In this document: in pieces, positions 23,201-33,078 of the stretch | Numbering within the stretch: the stretch's first letter is position 1 | How the letters are laid out: each line of letters begins with the position of its first letter | Assembly: GCA_029531795.1 (NCBI GenBank) | Contig: JAPEIS010000004.1 | Coordinates: 620,001-684,000 of the forward strand | Reading direction: 5' to 3' | Origin: Sclerotinia nivalis | Taxonomy: Eukaryota > Ascomycota > Leotiomycetes > Helotiales > Sclerotiniaceae | Length of the DNA: 64,000 nucleotides | The notes under the pieces: generated by a model | What the model was told of the DNA's origin: nothing | What the model saw: the letters and a program-made list of their open reading frames with translations, nothing else | The model's database searches: none | Made by a program: the position numbers and the translations under genes

Positions 23201-23970
23201 TTATTGGGTTTCTTAACAAATAAGACAGGCGAAACGGAAGTGGAGGAATTCAATCGGATGAATTCTTTTGCTAGATTTTCCTTTAATTATTTTTACAAAG
23301 TTTTCAATTTGTCCCGAAATATTGAATACAAAGCTTCAAATGGTAGTTTAGCCCTATCTTGCAATCGGATATCATAATTGTATAAACGGTGCGGAGATAG
23401 TTTGTTAGTGTTATGTGAAGAAAATATATTGATCTATAAACAGAATTTAGTAAACAGATTTTCGGGAATAAAGTTTTCTTTTTTCTTTAGGATTCGGTTT
23501 ATCAAATCGATACTAGTTTGGAATATCTTGTAGTTTCGATGGGTGTATATCGAGTAAGTTCGGATTGAAATGTTTATTATATTTTTTTTCTTTAATATTT
23601 CAGAACGAAACAGTAAATAAACAAAACGAACTTTGATAAGAATATCGGATAGGGTTCGGATATTCGATAATTGCGTAGGTGTATTATAGGATTTCTAATA
23701 GAACTTGTTATCGAAGCGAAAGATATTGGATGTGAATTTGATATAGGGATTGTGTTTCTTTAACCAGACCAATTCCAAGATAATCGGATAATGAGTTAGT
23801 TTAGTAATATAGATTTTCGATTTTTTCTTATAGTGATCGTTGATTTGCAGATCGGTTAGAATGTAACGATCCATTCGGTTTTCGGGCAGTATTTTTCTAT
23901 CGAATCCAATAATTTCGAATGGGATAGGTAATTTGTATATTAGGAGTTTAATAATTTCCATTTAATTTTA
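20281..23970 (-). pseudogene. pol of inner gypsy element (protease, RT, RNase H, integrase, chromodomain), broken
   Basis: Protease-region KLTHYPIILELVWLKKHNP (23961-23695). RT with [33 protein letters not shown] and [10 protein letters not shown]; the last is the catalytic Y-x-D-D box with both Asp changed to Asn, and ETKFLGLIV follows. Integrase starts with a zinc-binding region (22101-21535: SEYTINNNLLYYHKKLYIPN, IIHDSPIAEHPHYTHTFKLL). The C-terminal end (about 20520-20300) reads KEILDS, LKYTIR, YNTPTEKP and VQELIHNYH, spaced like a chromodomain, with TAG where Trp is expected. Confidence 0.8.
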
Positions 23971-24164
23971 ATTTACGAAAGTATATCCTTTGTATTTGTT
24001 ATTCATTATAGTATAAGTGGGATAGGATCGATTAGGTGTCGATAGGATAGTAATAGACAATATCATCAGATTTGTTTGATTGTTTATTTCTTCAGCGAAA
24101 AATAAGCTTTGAGTTGTGGCGGCGGATAGGTATAGTGTGTGTAGGGTTTTCGTCTAACAACGAT

Positions 24165-25093
24165 TTATGCCAGGCGGGCTCCGTTTTCCGAACTTGAGGA
24201 GCCGGGAGAGGACAAACTGTATGATGATATAGTATATAGTTGAATCTGGGCGGAAGATAGAACAGGGGATAGCGGGGTAGGATTGATAAGACTAGCTTTA
24301 ATTTGTATAGGATGATTATTTGAGAACGGGTAATCTTTTATATGGTGATCGATCGATCTACAATGGAAGTATTCCCTTTGTTTGCGTTTATTAGTATATT
24401 TTTGGGAACTGAAATCTATTGGGTTTTTAGTAGGTATAGTTGTAACAGGAGTAGCAGGTCGGGTAATAGCATTCGGGGATAGAGTAGGGGTATGGTTAAC
24501 AGGATTCAGGTTTTGAGTTGTAGTATGGGGCGACGGGACGATTGGGTTGCAATCGGAATTGGTCGGTTCCATTAGGTATAAACAACGATTCTTCAATATC
24601 TGTACGAAAGCAACGAATACATTGACGTTATTTGTAAATGGTTTAATAATAATAATCTAGTTTTTCAATTTGTTCGATAGAGTTTGTTCTAATAGAATAA
24701 TCAGGGTATTATTGTTGTTGGCCATTCCGATTTCCAATACTAATCTTTGGAACTCAGTATAGAAGATATAAAACGATTGATTCCTCTGTTTTAAATTGAT
24801 CAAGAGTTTCCGAACCTCAATCTGCTTGTTCTGGTTTCTATAAGCTTTTTCCAATATTTGCAACAGATCTTTATAATCAACAAGTTTAACAAATTGCCCT
24901 TTGATATTATATAATCGAATTTGTGTGGTAGTAAATTCAATTAATCTTTCAATTATATAAGTTAGACAGAAATATAGAAAAGTAAAGTGGTCGGAATTGG
25001 TATACATTTTATTCTATATTTGATTAACAAATCGATCAAAATCGATTTTTGTTTTATTAAACAATATAAGATTAGGTATTTTCTTACTTAATT
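24165..25093 (-). pseudogene. gag of inner gypsy element, broken
   Basis: Two long frames, 25007-24657 and 24596-24165, are separated by stops and cover the capsid and nucleocapsid regions. The first reads MYTNSDHFTFLYFCL and LLQILEKAYRNQNKQIEVRK. The second has TLKNRCLYLMEP-type sequence and an altered zinc knuckle REYFHCRSIDHHIKDYPF, in which the first and last Cys are now Tyr (TGT to TAT). The protein would package element RNA. Confidence 0.75.
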
Positions 25094-25477
25094 GAGGCTT
25101 CGATAGAACAAAAGTGGCAGCTGGAATTGTAACAAGCATTAAAGACGAAAAGTTGATTGAAACAGACAGAATAACGGAGACGGGATGAAGTTGAATCAGA
25201 TGGGCAATTAATCTATCGTTCTTCTCTTTTTATCGTATGAATACGGTTTTCTCGACTTGCAGATCGAGAGTAAGCTTTTGAACTGCAGATTACAAATCGG
25301 TTATTTCTGCTTTTACTTTTATACTATAATCGTAAAGGGAGGTGAGATAATGATACTAGATCGCGATATCGCTGACTACAACAGTAGCGAATTCTTTAAG
25401 GGAGCTGGACTGACTAGGCAAATACAAACAAAACGATATCGTAAAAATATTGGTATAAATAAGTAGAAGCTACATAG

Positions 25478-25690
25478 TATTATAGAAACAACAAATAGAA
25501 CAACAGGAATTACTTTTATTAATAAAACATAACTCGAAAAGCTATGTTTCTATAAAAGGAACGGTTTCTTAAATACATTTATATGTAGTGCTAGCTCCGA
25601 CTGGGGCTAGTCTACACTTATCTGAGGTCTGACTCCTATGGGTCGGAACCCGAGCGGTCTCCGTATACCATATACGGGGACCCCGTGACA
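25478..25690 (-). repeat. 5' LTR of inner gypsy element
   Basis: Same length as 20068-20280 and alike apart from transition changes; its left part is the more altered (TATTATAGAAAC where the partner has TATCACAGAGGC). It is followed on the right by the duplication GTAGA. Confidence 0.9.
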
Positions 25691-25729
25691 GTAGATAGCA
25701 GATACAAAGAATATACTTTCGTAAATCAA

Positions 25730-28700
25730 AGTTGGATTGAAACTATCAAGTTCCTAATATACAAATTATCTATCTTGTTCGAAATCATTAGATTCGATAG
25801 AAAAATATTGTTTGAAAATCGAGTAGATTGTTATATTCTAATCAATTTGTAAATCAATAATTATTACAAAAAGAGATCAAAAATCTATATTATTGAATTA
25901 ACCCATTATCCGATTATCCTGGGATTAGTATGGTTAAAGAAGTATAATCTTTATATTGAATTTGTATTTAATATATTCCGATTCGATAGCAAATTCTGTC
26001 GAAAATTCTGTAATATATTGTTACAATTATTCTGTATAAAAGTATTGCAGGATGTTCTAAAGAAAATCCGTTTGGTATATTTGCTTTTCCATTTGGATAC
26101 CTTTTAAAGCAAAAATATTGTATTTATATCAATGAAAGTCTGTATAGTGTATGTTTGTTGTGGTTATAAGATATTCTAGGTTATTATAAATTTGATTGAT
26201 GATATTCTATCCCAAAGAAAAGATTTTGTCTTATTTAATCTATTTAAGGAATTCCGATTCTGGATCGATATATTCTTTCTGCGAAACATTAATAAACTAT
26301 TTTTGCATTGATCGTATGATTACGATATCCGTTTGAAGAAGAAAACCAAATTATTATTTGGAGCTTTCTATTCTATATTTTGAAACGAGTTTACTATTCT
26401 AAAAAATTAATTATTCGAGAATCTTCAAAAAGGATTTATTCATTTAAATTCGTTTATTTTGGTTTCGTTTATTCTGTTTGTTAAAAAACCTAATAGAGAG
26501 TTATGATTTTATATCGATTATCGAGCTTTGAATAATCTGTTAACGAAAAATCGCTACTTGCTATCGTTTATCAAAAAATCCTTAAACAATTTGAAGGAAA
26601 TGAAGTTCTTTATAAAAATCGATATCATTTCTATATTCAATAATATAAGGATTAAAGAAGAACAAGAATATCTAATTGTTTTTTGTATCCGTTTCAATCT
26701 ATTTGAGATTCTGATTATACTTTTTAGATTGACCAATATATTTGTTATGTTTTAGTGTTTTATCAATGATATTTTGTAAGAGTATTTAAATATATTCTGT
26801 ATTGTTTATTTAGATGATATTCTGATTTATAATAGAATCCGTTTTAAGCATATCACTCATATTCAAAAGGTTCTAAAAGCCTTAAGGAAGATTGGTTTAT
26901 ATACAAATCTAAAGAAATACAATTTCTTGAAATCTGAAACTGTCGGAACATGGTCACGTGTTGTTACCCCACCTTGATATATAACCTCTCCGTACGGAGA
27001 GAACCTTAGAAGAAAAACAACTCATCATACAATACAATATTATTCATCTAATTTGAATACCGTTGTTATCCCCTGTCTTCCCAACAGAAACCAAATTCCT
27101 GGGCTTTATTGTAGACCGGGAAGGTATCCGAATAGACCCCACAAAGATTAAAATGATCATTGAATGAAAGATTCCGGCTCATTTGATAGATGTACAAGTA
27201 TTTATTGAATTTGATAATTTTTATCGATGATTTATTTGTAATTTCTTATTTATTATATATCTACTGATTAATCTAATCCAAAAGAATATCTTATTTGTTT
27301 AGAGTTTTATTTGTATAAAAACTTTTTCTACTTTGAAAATAACATTTACTAAAGTATCAATTCTAGTTGTTTTTGATTAGAAAAAAGATATAATTGTAAA
27401 GATCGATACATCCGATTTTGTATCTATTGGAGTACTATTTCAATACAATAATATAGGAATCCTGAAACTTATTATATATTTCTCGAAAAAGTATTCGATC
27501 GTTGAATATAATTATAAGATTTATAATAAAGAATTATTGATCATTATTCGATATTTCAAAGAATAATATTCAAAACTAAAGAAAGTATTATTTCTGATCC
27601 AGATGATTACAGATTACAAGAATTTGAAATATTTTACAATTATCAAATTATTGAATTACTATCAAATCCATTGATCTGAATTTCTGTCTCGATTTAATTT
27701 CAAGATTATTTATCAATCAAATAAACAAAAAACTAAATTTGATATTCTAATCAAAAGATTAAAAGATCTATTTAAAAAAAAAAGGATAAATGCTTTCTAC
27801 ACCAAAACTAAACGATTTTGAAATCAGAAAATCTTGATTCTGTTTTGTTTTTTATATCTATTTCTGTTTTTGTATTTATTTTGCCCATATTTATTTCATT
27901 TGATCCAATAGATTCCCCGAAAAAAAGAGTTCGTTTTGTGATTACTACCCATAATCAATCCTATTGATTATTGAAAGAACTTGATTCAATTTATTCAATC
28001 TTTAGATCTATTCTATCCGTCCCTAATTCCCTATTCATTTCTGATACTTTGTTTATCCCCAAAGTTTTACCGATCCTTGAATCATTATCTGCTTTTATTA
28101 CTTTGTTTGATCAACCTCTGATACCCATTATAATCTCCAATCTACTATTCGAACTATCAAAAGAATTGAAAACTCTATTTGCTGAAATATATATATCCGA
28201 CCCTATATTTGTATCTATTCTGAAAACCTTAGTAAAGAAAACATCCAAGCATCCCTATATTATTCTATCCGAATACATCGAGAATAATGGTCTATTATAT
28301 TATTACAAAAAACTTTTCGTTTCTGATTACAATAACTTGAAAACTGAACTGTTTTGTCTGATCTACAATTCCCTTGCTACAGATCATCTGTATTGTATTT
28401 GTATCTTCGAACTTCTATCCCGAAATTACTATTGATCTGGATATTATAATTATATCAATTATTGAGTATATAATTGTTATAATTGTTATTGAACAATACC
28501 AAATTGTAAAGAATAAAAAGATATCCTTTATCTGCTCCCAATCCTTCAACAAATATAAAAAGATATATCGATCGATTTTATAATATACTTCCCGAAAAGT
28601 TTTGGTTATAATATGATATTCATAATAATCGATCGATTAACTAAAATAAAGTATTTTCTGTTTTGTTATAGTATTTGTAATTCCGAAGAAATAATCCGTT

Positions 28701-29660
28701 TATTCTTAAAGTATATCTAAAAGTTATATAGTTTATCGTCGATAATTATATCCGATCGTAACATTCAATTTATATCTGATTTCTGGAAACATATTTATAA
28801 ACGTTTAAATATAGCGTCGAAACTATCGACAACTTATCATTCGGAAATCGATAAATAAACTGAAAGAGCAAATGCTATACTTGAACAATATTTTTAATTA
28901 TATATTTCGTATTTATAAAACGATTGATCCAAATAATTATCGATTATTGAATTTTCAATCAATTCTGTTTAATCTGAAAATTCCTATCTAATCTTATTCT
29001 TTGCGAATTATAATTATTATTTGTATATAGGATTTGAATCGTTCATTGTTACTAACCATTTTGATATTCGGGATGCCGAAAAGTTTGTCAAGAAAATATT
29101 CCTGATCGTTGAATATCTGAAAACCGAATTGATTATTAGTTAAGCTTGTTATACAAAGAATACCGATGTTTATTGTATTTTTGCTCATTATTACAATCTT
29201 AATAATCTGATTTGATTAAACACCAAAAATATCAAAACCTTAAAATCCCAAAAAAAACTAGATTGGAAGAATCTAAGCTTGTTCCGGATCCTGCGAGTTA
29301 TAAGTATATACACTTACGAATTTGAATTACTTGCTTCGATAAGAAATTATTCTATATTCTATATAAACTTACTATATTCCATTTATAACGATTTTATCCC
29401 TAATCAATACAATCCGTTTCCTTTTCCTATTGAAATCGAAAGAATCGAACAATTCGAGGTAAAAAAAGTTCTGAATTCCTACTAAAAGCATTACAATTAC
29501 AATAACCTTTGTTTGAAATATATCGTCCGATAGATCGGCTATAATGAACCAATCGAAAAGCCTACTAATTACTTGAACAACACTCGAAAGCTGATCCAGA
29601 ATTACTATCAAAGGTATCCAAATAAATCTGATCCTTATAATTGCCTCAACAAAATTCGGC
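25730..29660 (+). pseudogene. pol of outer gypsy element (protease, RT, RNase H, integrase, chromodomain), broken
   Basis: Protease-region sequence (ELTHYPIILGLVWLKKY) resumes within 250 bases of the inner element. RT follows with NLKEMKFFIKIDIISIFNNI and YLDDILIYNR-like sequence near 26810. It is cut at 26940 by a solo LTR and resumes at 27087 as ETKFLGFIVDREGIRID. RNase H and integrase (SEYIENNGLLYYYKKLFV) follow. The last part (about 29430-29660) matches the chromodomain-like tail of the inner copy (VLNSY...RYPNK). Stops occur throughout. This copy is more AT-rich than the inner one. Confidence 0.75.
26941..27086. mobile_element. Solo LTR of a third element, inserted in the outer gypsy RT
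   Basis: A 146-base insertion begins TGTCGGAACA and ends TTCCCAACA. It is flanked by GAAAC at 26936-26940 and 27087-27091, and breaks the RT sequence exactly between SET and ETKFLG. It carries a TATATAA motif (about 26978) and a perfect palindrome CTCTCCGTACGGAGAG (26986-27001). The size suggests a Ty1/copia-type LTR left by recombination between two LTRs, or a very small non-autonomous LTR element. It is less AT-rich than its surroundings, so it probably arrived late or escaped RIP. Confidence 0.8.
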
Positions 29661-29676
29661 CTTAAAAAAGGGATAC

Positions 29677-29913
29677 TATTATAGGATCAAAATCAGGCTA
29701 TTGGATTGGCCCCTTTAGTAGGTTCTATTTATTCGATCCAGTATCGAACAGGGCATGTTCGATGATTGTACCCTGTAAGAGTGTTAGAGCTTGGAGCCCT
29801 AGTATATACAAATATATTTAAAGGAAACGTTCCTTTTATAGAAACGTAACTCTTCGAGCTATATCTTATCAATAAAAGTGATTTCTGTTATCCTGTCTGC
29901 TGCCTCCGTGATA
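29677..29913 (+). repeat. 3' LTR of outer gypsy element
   Basis: A 237-base partner of 18343-18579. Its left half is altered (TATTATAGGATCAAAATCAG where the other LTR has TGTCACGGGGTCAGGGCCGG), while its right half is better preserved. It is followed by the duplication GTTGT. Confidence 0.9.
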
Positions 29914-29918
29914 GTTGT

Positions 29919-30062
29919 CCGTTATACAAATCAATAAGAAAAATATTAAAAAAAAACAATTCTATTTCCCGATTCACTATGAAATATCTATTTCACACTA
30001 AAACAGGAATCATTAAAACCCTCGAATTTATCAAAGAAACAAAAATAACCATTAGATTATAA
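29919..30062 (+). pseudogene. LINE ORF2 3' end, displaced by the gypsy insertion
   Basis: Reading directly from 18342 to 29919 keeps the ORF2 frame. CKCGKRKSLNHFLFSC (the CCHC motif typical of LINE C-termini) lies at the left edge of the break. PLYKSIRKILKKN and GIIKTLEFIKET follow on the right, stopping at TAA 30060-30062. The same five bases GTTGT stand at 18338-18342 and 29914-29918. The continuous frame shows the exact insertion point. Confidence 0.8.
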
Positions 30063-30475
30063 CATCTAACTAGAATATAAGAGAATACAAAACAAAAAGA
30101 CGAAAATGAAGAGAATAAACCAAAAGAAAATGATTAATTGAATCAATTAGATCAATTTGATCAATTTGATCAATTTACCCTTCTATATAAAGTAAATCGT
30201 TTTAATTTCGAATTATATTATATTTCATTTGTTATTTTCCTTATTATATACAAGAGTATTTGTAAAACAGATTTTGTTTCCCAGAATTAGTTTTCACTTT
30301 TTCCATTCAAAAATTAATAGATTAAAACCACTTCAATCTTCCCAAATTGTATTAGCTACAACCGAATATAGCCAGCAATTCTCCATTTGTTACTTGTTAG
30401 AAGCCTATAAAGCTCTTAGCCGTCTTAGATAGTCTTAGACTCAGTGTAGACGTTAATTTAATCAATCAATCAATC
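30063..30475 (+). mobile_element. LINE 3' UTR and tail
   Basis: AT-rich 3' UTR with short repeats of GATCAATTT (30144-30177). It contains TTAGTTTTCAC (about 30287-30297) and TAGATAGTCTTAGACTCAG (30427-30445), then the ATCA-type tail. These two blocks are the ones shared with the short minus-strand elements in this window. The LINE is the likely source of the reverse transcriptase that recognises this 3' end. Confidence 0.75.
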
Positions 30476-30488
30476 AAAGGTATCTTGA

Positions 30489-30694
30489 AGCTGTAACAAC
30501 TTGGAAGCTCACAAGTGTTTTGGTATAGGTCCGAGCGCCTGTGAAGTGTATGCCGAATATCCGCCGATCGACCCCTCCGAACATCCAAACCTTTAAACTA
30601 TCTTCCACAATATCTGAAGCAAACGAACTCATTTGCGCTTCCTGTACAACTTCCTCCTTAAACCTCAGATTAGTTTCATAGAACCAAGGGAATC
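30489..30694 (+). promoter_or_regulatory. BNA6 upstream region squeezed by the LINE
   Basis: Only about 206 bases separate the LINE's downstream target duplication (ends 30488) from the BNA6 ATG at 30695. The segment has ordinary base composition and a C/T-rich stretch near 30570-30680. Any promoter element further upstream has been pushed more than 17 kb away. Confidence 0.5.
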
Positions 30695-31634
30695 ATGGCC
30701 CTCGAACACGGAAACCCCGCCGACCTCCTCCCTATCCACTGGAAATCACAAATCACAGCCTGGTTTGCAGAAGATACTCCCTCCTTCGATTATGGCGGAT
30801 TCGTCGTCGGTGATGGCGAACGATTTGCGATTTTATACGGAAAATCGCGAGGCATATTGGCAGGTGTACCATTCTTCGACGAGGTATTTGCACAAGCTGG
30901 ATGTTCGGTGGAATGGCATATGAAGGAGGGAACATTAGTTGATCCTGGCGCATCCGGAAAAGTAGCCGTGGCTACAGTCACAGGACCAGTACGAAAAATA
31001 TTATTAGGAGAGAGAGTTGCGCTTAATACATTGAGTCGCTGTTCGGGGATTGCGACGAAATCAAGGGATATGGAGATTTTGGTTAGGAAGGCGGGATATA
31101 AGGGGATTCTTGCTGGAACGAGGAAAACTACACCGGGGTTCAGGTTGGTGGAGAAATATGGAATGATTGTTGGGGGGGTGGATGGACATAGACATGATTT
31201 GTCTAGTATGATTATGTTGAAAGATAATCACATTTGGGCTAGGGGAAGTATTACTGATGCCGTTAAGACTGCGAAGGCGGCCGGTGGGTTCGCGTTAAAG
31301 ATTGAGGTAGAGGTTGATAGTGAGGAAGGTGCTGATGAGGCCATCGCCGCTGGGGCTGACATAATCATGTTGGATAACTTTTCAGGAGATGGGTTGAAAG
31401 TAGCTGCGAAAAGTCTACGGCAAAGGTGGGCTGGGAAGAGGGAGTTCTTACTGGAGTGTAGTGGCGGACTTACTTCTGAGAACGTAGAGACTTATATCAA
31501 TAACGGTAAGCTTAGTGGAATCCTGTCTAGTAGATTATTGCTAATTTTCAAATATAGACATCGATATAATATCCACGAGTTCAATACATCAAGGTGTACC
31601 TCATGTCGATTTCTCTCTGAAAATCAGTCCTTGA
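30695..31634 (+). CDS. BNA6: Nicotinate-nucleotide pyrophosphorylase (carboxylating), quinolinate phosphoribosyltransferase
   Basis: Exons 30695-31505 and 31558-31634 (intron of 52 bases, GTAAGC...TATAG, branch-like GCTAAT) give 295 residues, the usual size. The enzyme converts quinolinate and PRPP to nicotinate mononucleotide, CO2 and pyrophosphate, the step that joins tryptophan breakdown to NAD+ synthesis. Visible family blocks: [52 protein letters not shown] (the substrate-binding TRK...HR...KDNH residues), [26 protein letters not shown], and in exon 2 [18 protein letters not shown]. The unspliced frame to 31657 is an intron read-through. The gene looks intact although the transposon nest ends about 0.2 kb upstream. 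Confidence 0.95.
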
Positions 31635-31999
31635 TGAATAGTATAAAGATGAAATAAATATGCATTACTCCGCATAATACATGTCACCCCGTCTTCTCAT
31701 TCATGACCTTTAATTGCGATCAAATAGTGGGTCTCATATCGCAGCTACATAAGCAGAAAGACTGAGAGTTTTTTTTATGTGATAAAGTACTCAGATTAAA
31801 ACCTGCCTGGATGCTTCATCACGAGCTGTCCAATTTCTCACAGTCAAGAAAGGAATCAGCTCCGCTGTCAAGTATATGAACACCCACTATTTTCTCTTTG
31901 GGGTGCCTCCTGTCTTGTTCCGGAATAGTCTCTCAATCCATCCTATCCCAAAAACGGATCATTTTTTCTACGAAAGTCGAAGTGGTACCAGGCTTGACC
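31635..31999. other. Spacer between convergent gene ends
   Basis: Between the 3' ends of BNA6 (plus) and the DUF3237 gene (minus). No gene or repeat seen; it presumably holds both 3' UTRs. Confidence 0.4.
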
Positions 32000-32637
32000 T
32001 TATGATACTCGATATGCACTACATCCACATCGTTAGTTTTCCAAGCATTCCATGATTAAGGACTGTGCACTCACTCATAAACAACTTCTATCCCCTTCCT
32101 CATCCCACTACCAACCCACATCCCACAATTGACCTTCCCACTATATCTCTCATCTCCTGTTTCCATTTCAATAAACAACCTAAACTTATAACTATTTGGA
32201 TCAACTTGATCGGCCAACACAGGGTCCGCTAGCTGAGCTAATATTTCAGGGGGTCCAGTTCTCCATCCGTGAGTTTTTATCGCAATATAAGCTGGTGGAT
32301 CATCATAGGTCTGTAGTAGGTAGTTTGTTTCTAGACGAGCTGATCCGTCGGGTATTATTAATTGGCTATCTTGGCCTCCGGGCTATGACGTATTAGTAAT
32401 GAAAACGGAGGAGGAAGGTCAATGTACTAAAACTATTCCTGATCCCCATGATCCAGACCACATACCACCGGTAAAAGATATCCAATTTCGATGTCCAAAT
32501 GGTGTTGGTCCAACTGAGATTCGAGGGTTGAGCGTAACAGACATACGGAAATCGAGATTTAGATTTGGATGTGGTAGTGATAGATCTGGATGGGGATATG
32601 TAGATGCGACTTGGTCATCTCTATGAGCGATTAGCAC
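32000..32637 (-). CDS. DUF3237 family protein, three or four exons
   Basis: Exons, minus strand: 32637-32428, 32382-32075, 32018-32000; introns of 45 and 56 bases; about 178 residues. Family features: RISVGPTPFGHRNWISFTGG, then GSWGSGIVL joining PGGQDSQLIIPDGSARLETN over intron 1, YLLQTYDDPPAYIAIKTHGW, VDPNSYKFRLFIEMETG, CGMWVGSGMRKGIEVVY. The last exon of 19 bases adds DAYRVS, the ending I would expect for this family. DUF3237 proteins are small beta-barrel-type proteins of unknown biochemical role in fungi and bacteria. The start is uncertain: ATG 32637 is in frame, but a frame-compatible junction (donor GTATGT at 32842, acceptor at 32621) could join an upstream exon at 32843-33078. Confidence 0.8.
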
Positions 32638-32842
32638 TCTGATTGTTCAGAAGAATTTCCTTCATTCAGAATTGGGATTTGAGCATTTGAGTACTGGTTT
32701 TTCAAAAAACCAAAAATTTCCAATGAGAGGTTTTCGTGGGGTTGGATGAACAATGAGGTGTGATTTTATAGTAAATGATACATCAATGAAATAAAATGTA
32801 ATAATTGCTGAGATGTTCTCAGGAAACGCTGAAATGACATAC

Positions 32843-33078
32843 TTAGAACCATAATACATATTCCACATAAACGGCTGATCATGCGCTGGAGATTTCCACT
32901 CTTGAGTTGTCGAATCTTGTATTCTAGCAGTAGGAGTAGAATTATCTTTCCATCCAGCAGCCATTCGAGGATCATCCGTATCAATACTAGTCCCGAGGTT
33001 TCCCCGTGCGATTTGAGGTCCATTTACAGTCCAATCGTCTCGTGGTGTCGAAGGATTCATTTTGGGTTGAACTTTCAA
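32843..33078 (-). CDS. Possible 5' exon of the DUF3237 gene or a separate small gene
   Basis: An ATG-started minus-strand frame of about 78 codons reads DDWTVNGPQIARGNLGTS, DPRMAAGWKDNSTPTAR and DQPFMWNMYYGS, then meets a consensus donor GTATGT at 32842-32837. Splicing to 32620 would keep the frame into the DUF3237 exon and add about 78 residues at its N-terminus. That intron would be 222 bases, long for this window, so it may be a separate gene whose 3' end I cannot place. No domain recognised. Confidence 0.4.

Larger units (their letters stand above)
20068..25690 (-). mobile_element. Ty3/gypsy chromovirus, inner copy, inverted inside the outer copy
   Basis: LTRs of 213 bases at 25478-25690 (5' end on the minus strand) and 20068-20280. 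Target duplication GTAGA at 20063-20067 and 25691-25695. The minus-strand LTR starts TGTCACGGGG. Inside, in minus order: gag (about 25090-24165), protease region (about 23961-23695), RT (23253-22680), RNase H, integrase (22101 to about 20990) and a chromodomain-like tail (about 20520-20300). A purine tract (AAGGAAGGGGG on the minus strand, about 20284-20294) abuts the 3' LTR. Frames are broken but longer than in the outer copy, in keeping with a younger insertion. Confidence 0.92.
18343..29913 (+). mobile_element. Ty3/gypsy chromovirus, outer copy, inserted in the LINE
   Basis: LTRs at 18343-18579 and 29677-29913, 237 bases each; target duplication GTTGT at 18338-18342 and 29914-29918. The left LTR starts TGTCACGGGG; both end CTTTATGATA or CTCCGTGATA, degraded from the expected terminal repeat. 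Order: gag (about 18970-19760), then, after the inner insertion, protease (about 25730-26010), RT (26500-27230, itself hit by a solo LTR at 26941), RNase H (about 27380-27700), integrase (about 27970-28900) and a chromodomain-like C-terminus (about 29430-29660). A purine-rich AAAAAAGGGA stretch (29664-29673) precedes the 3' LTR, as a polypurine tract should. All frames are broken. Confidence 0.9.
12993..30475 (+). mobile_element. Tad-like LINE (non-LTR retrotransposon), split by a later LTR element
   Basis: Flanked by the 13-base duplication AAAGGTATCTTGA at 12980-12992 and 30476-30488. The LINE occupies 12993-18342 and 29919-30475 (about 5.9 kb). The gap is a gypsy insertion with its own duplication GTTGT. 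Order: 5' region, ORF1 (13217-14650), ORF2 (14650 to 30062) with endonuclease, reverse transcriptase, RNase H and a terminal CCHC motif, 3' UTR, and an ATCA tail (30461-30475). ORF1/RT/RNase H layout with a Tad-style terminal RNase H is typical of fungal Tad elements. Many stops and an RT active site changed to YIND show that it is dead; most changes look like RIP transitions. Confidence 0.9.
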
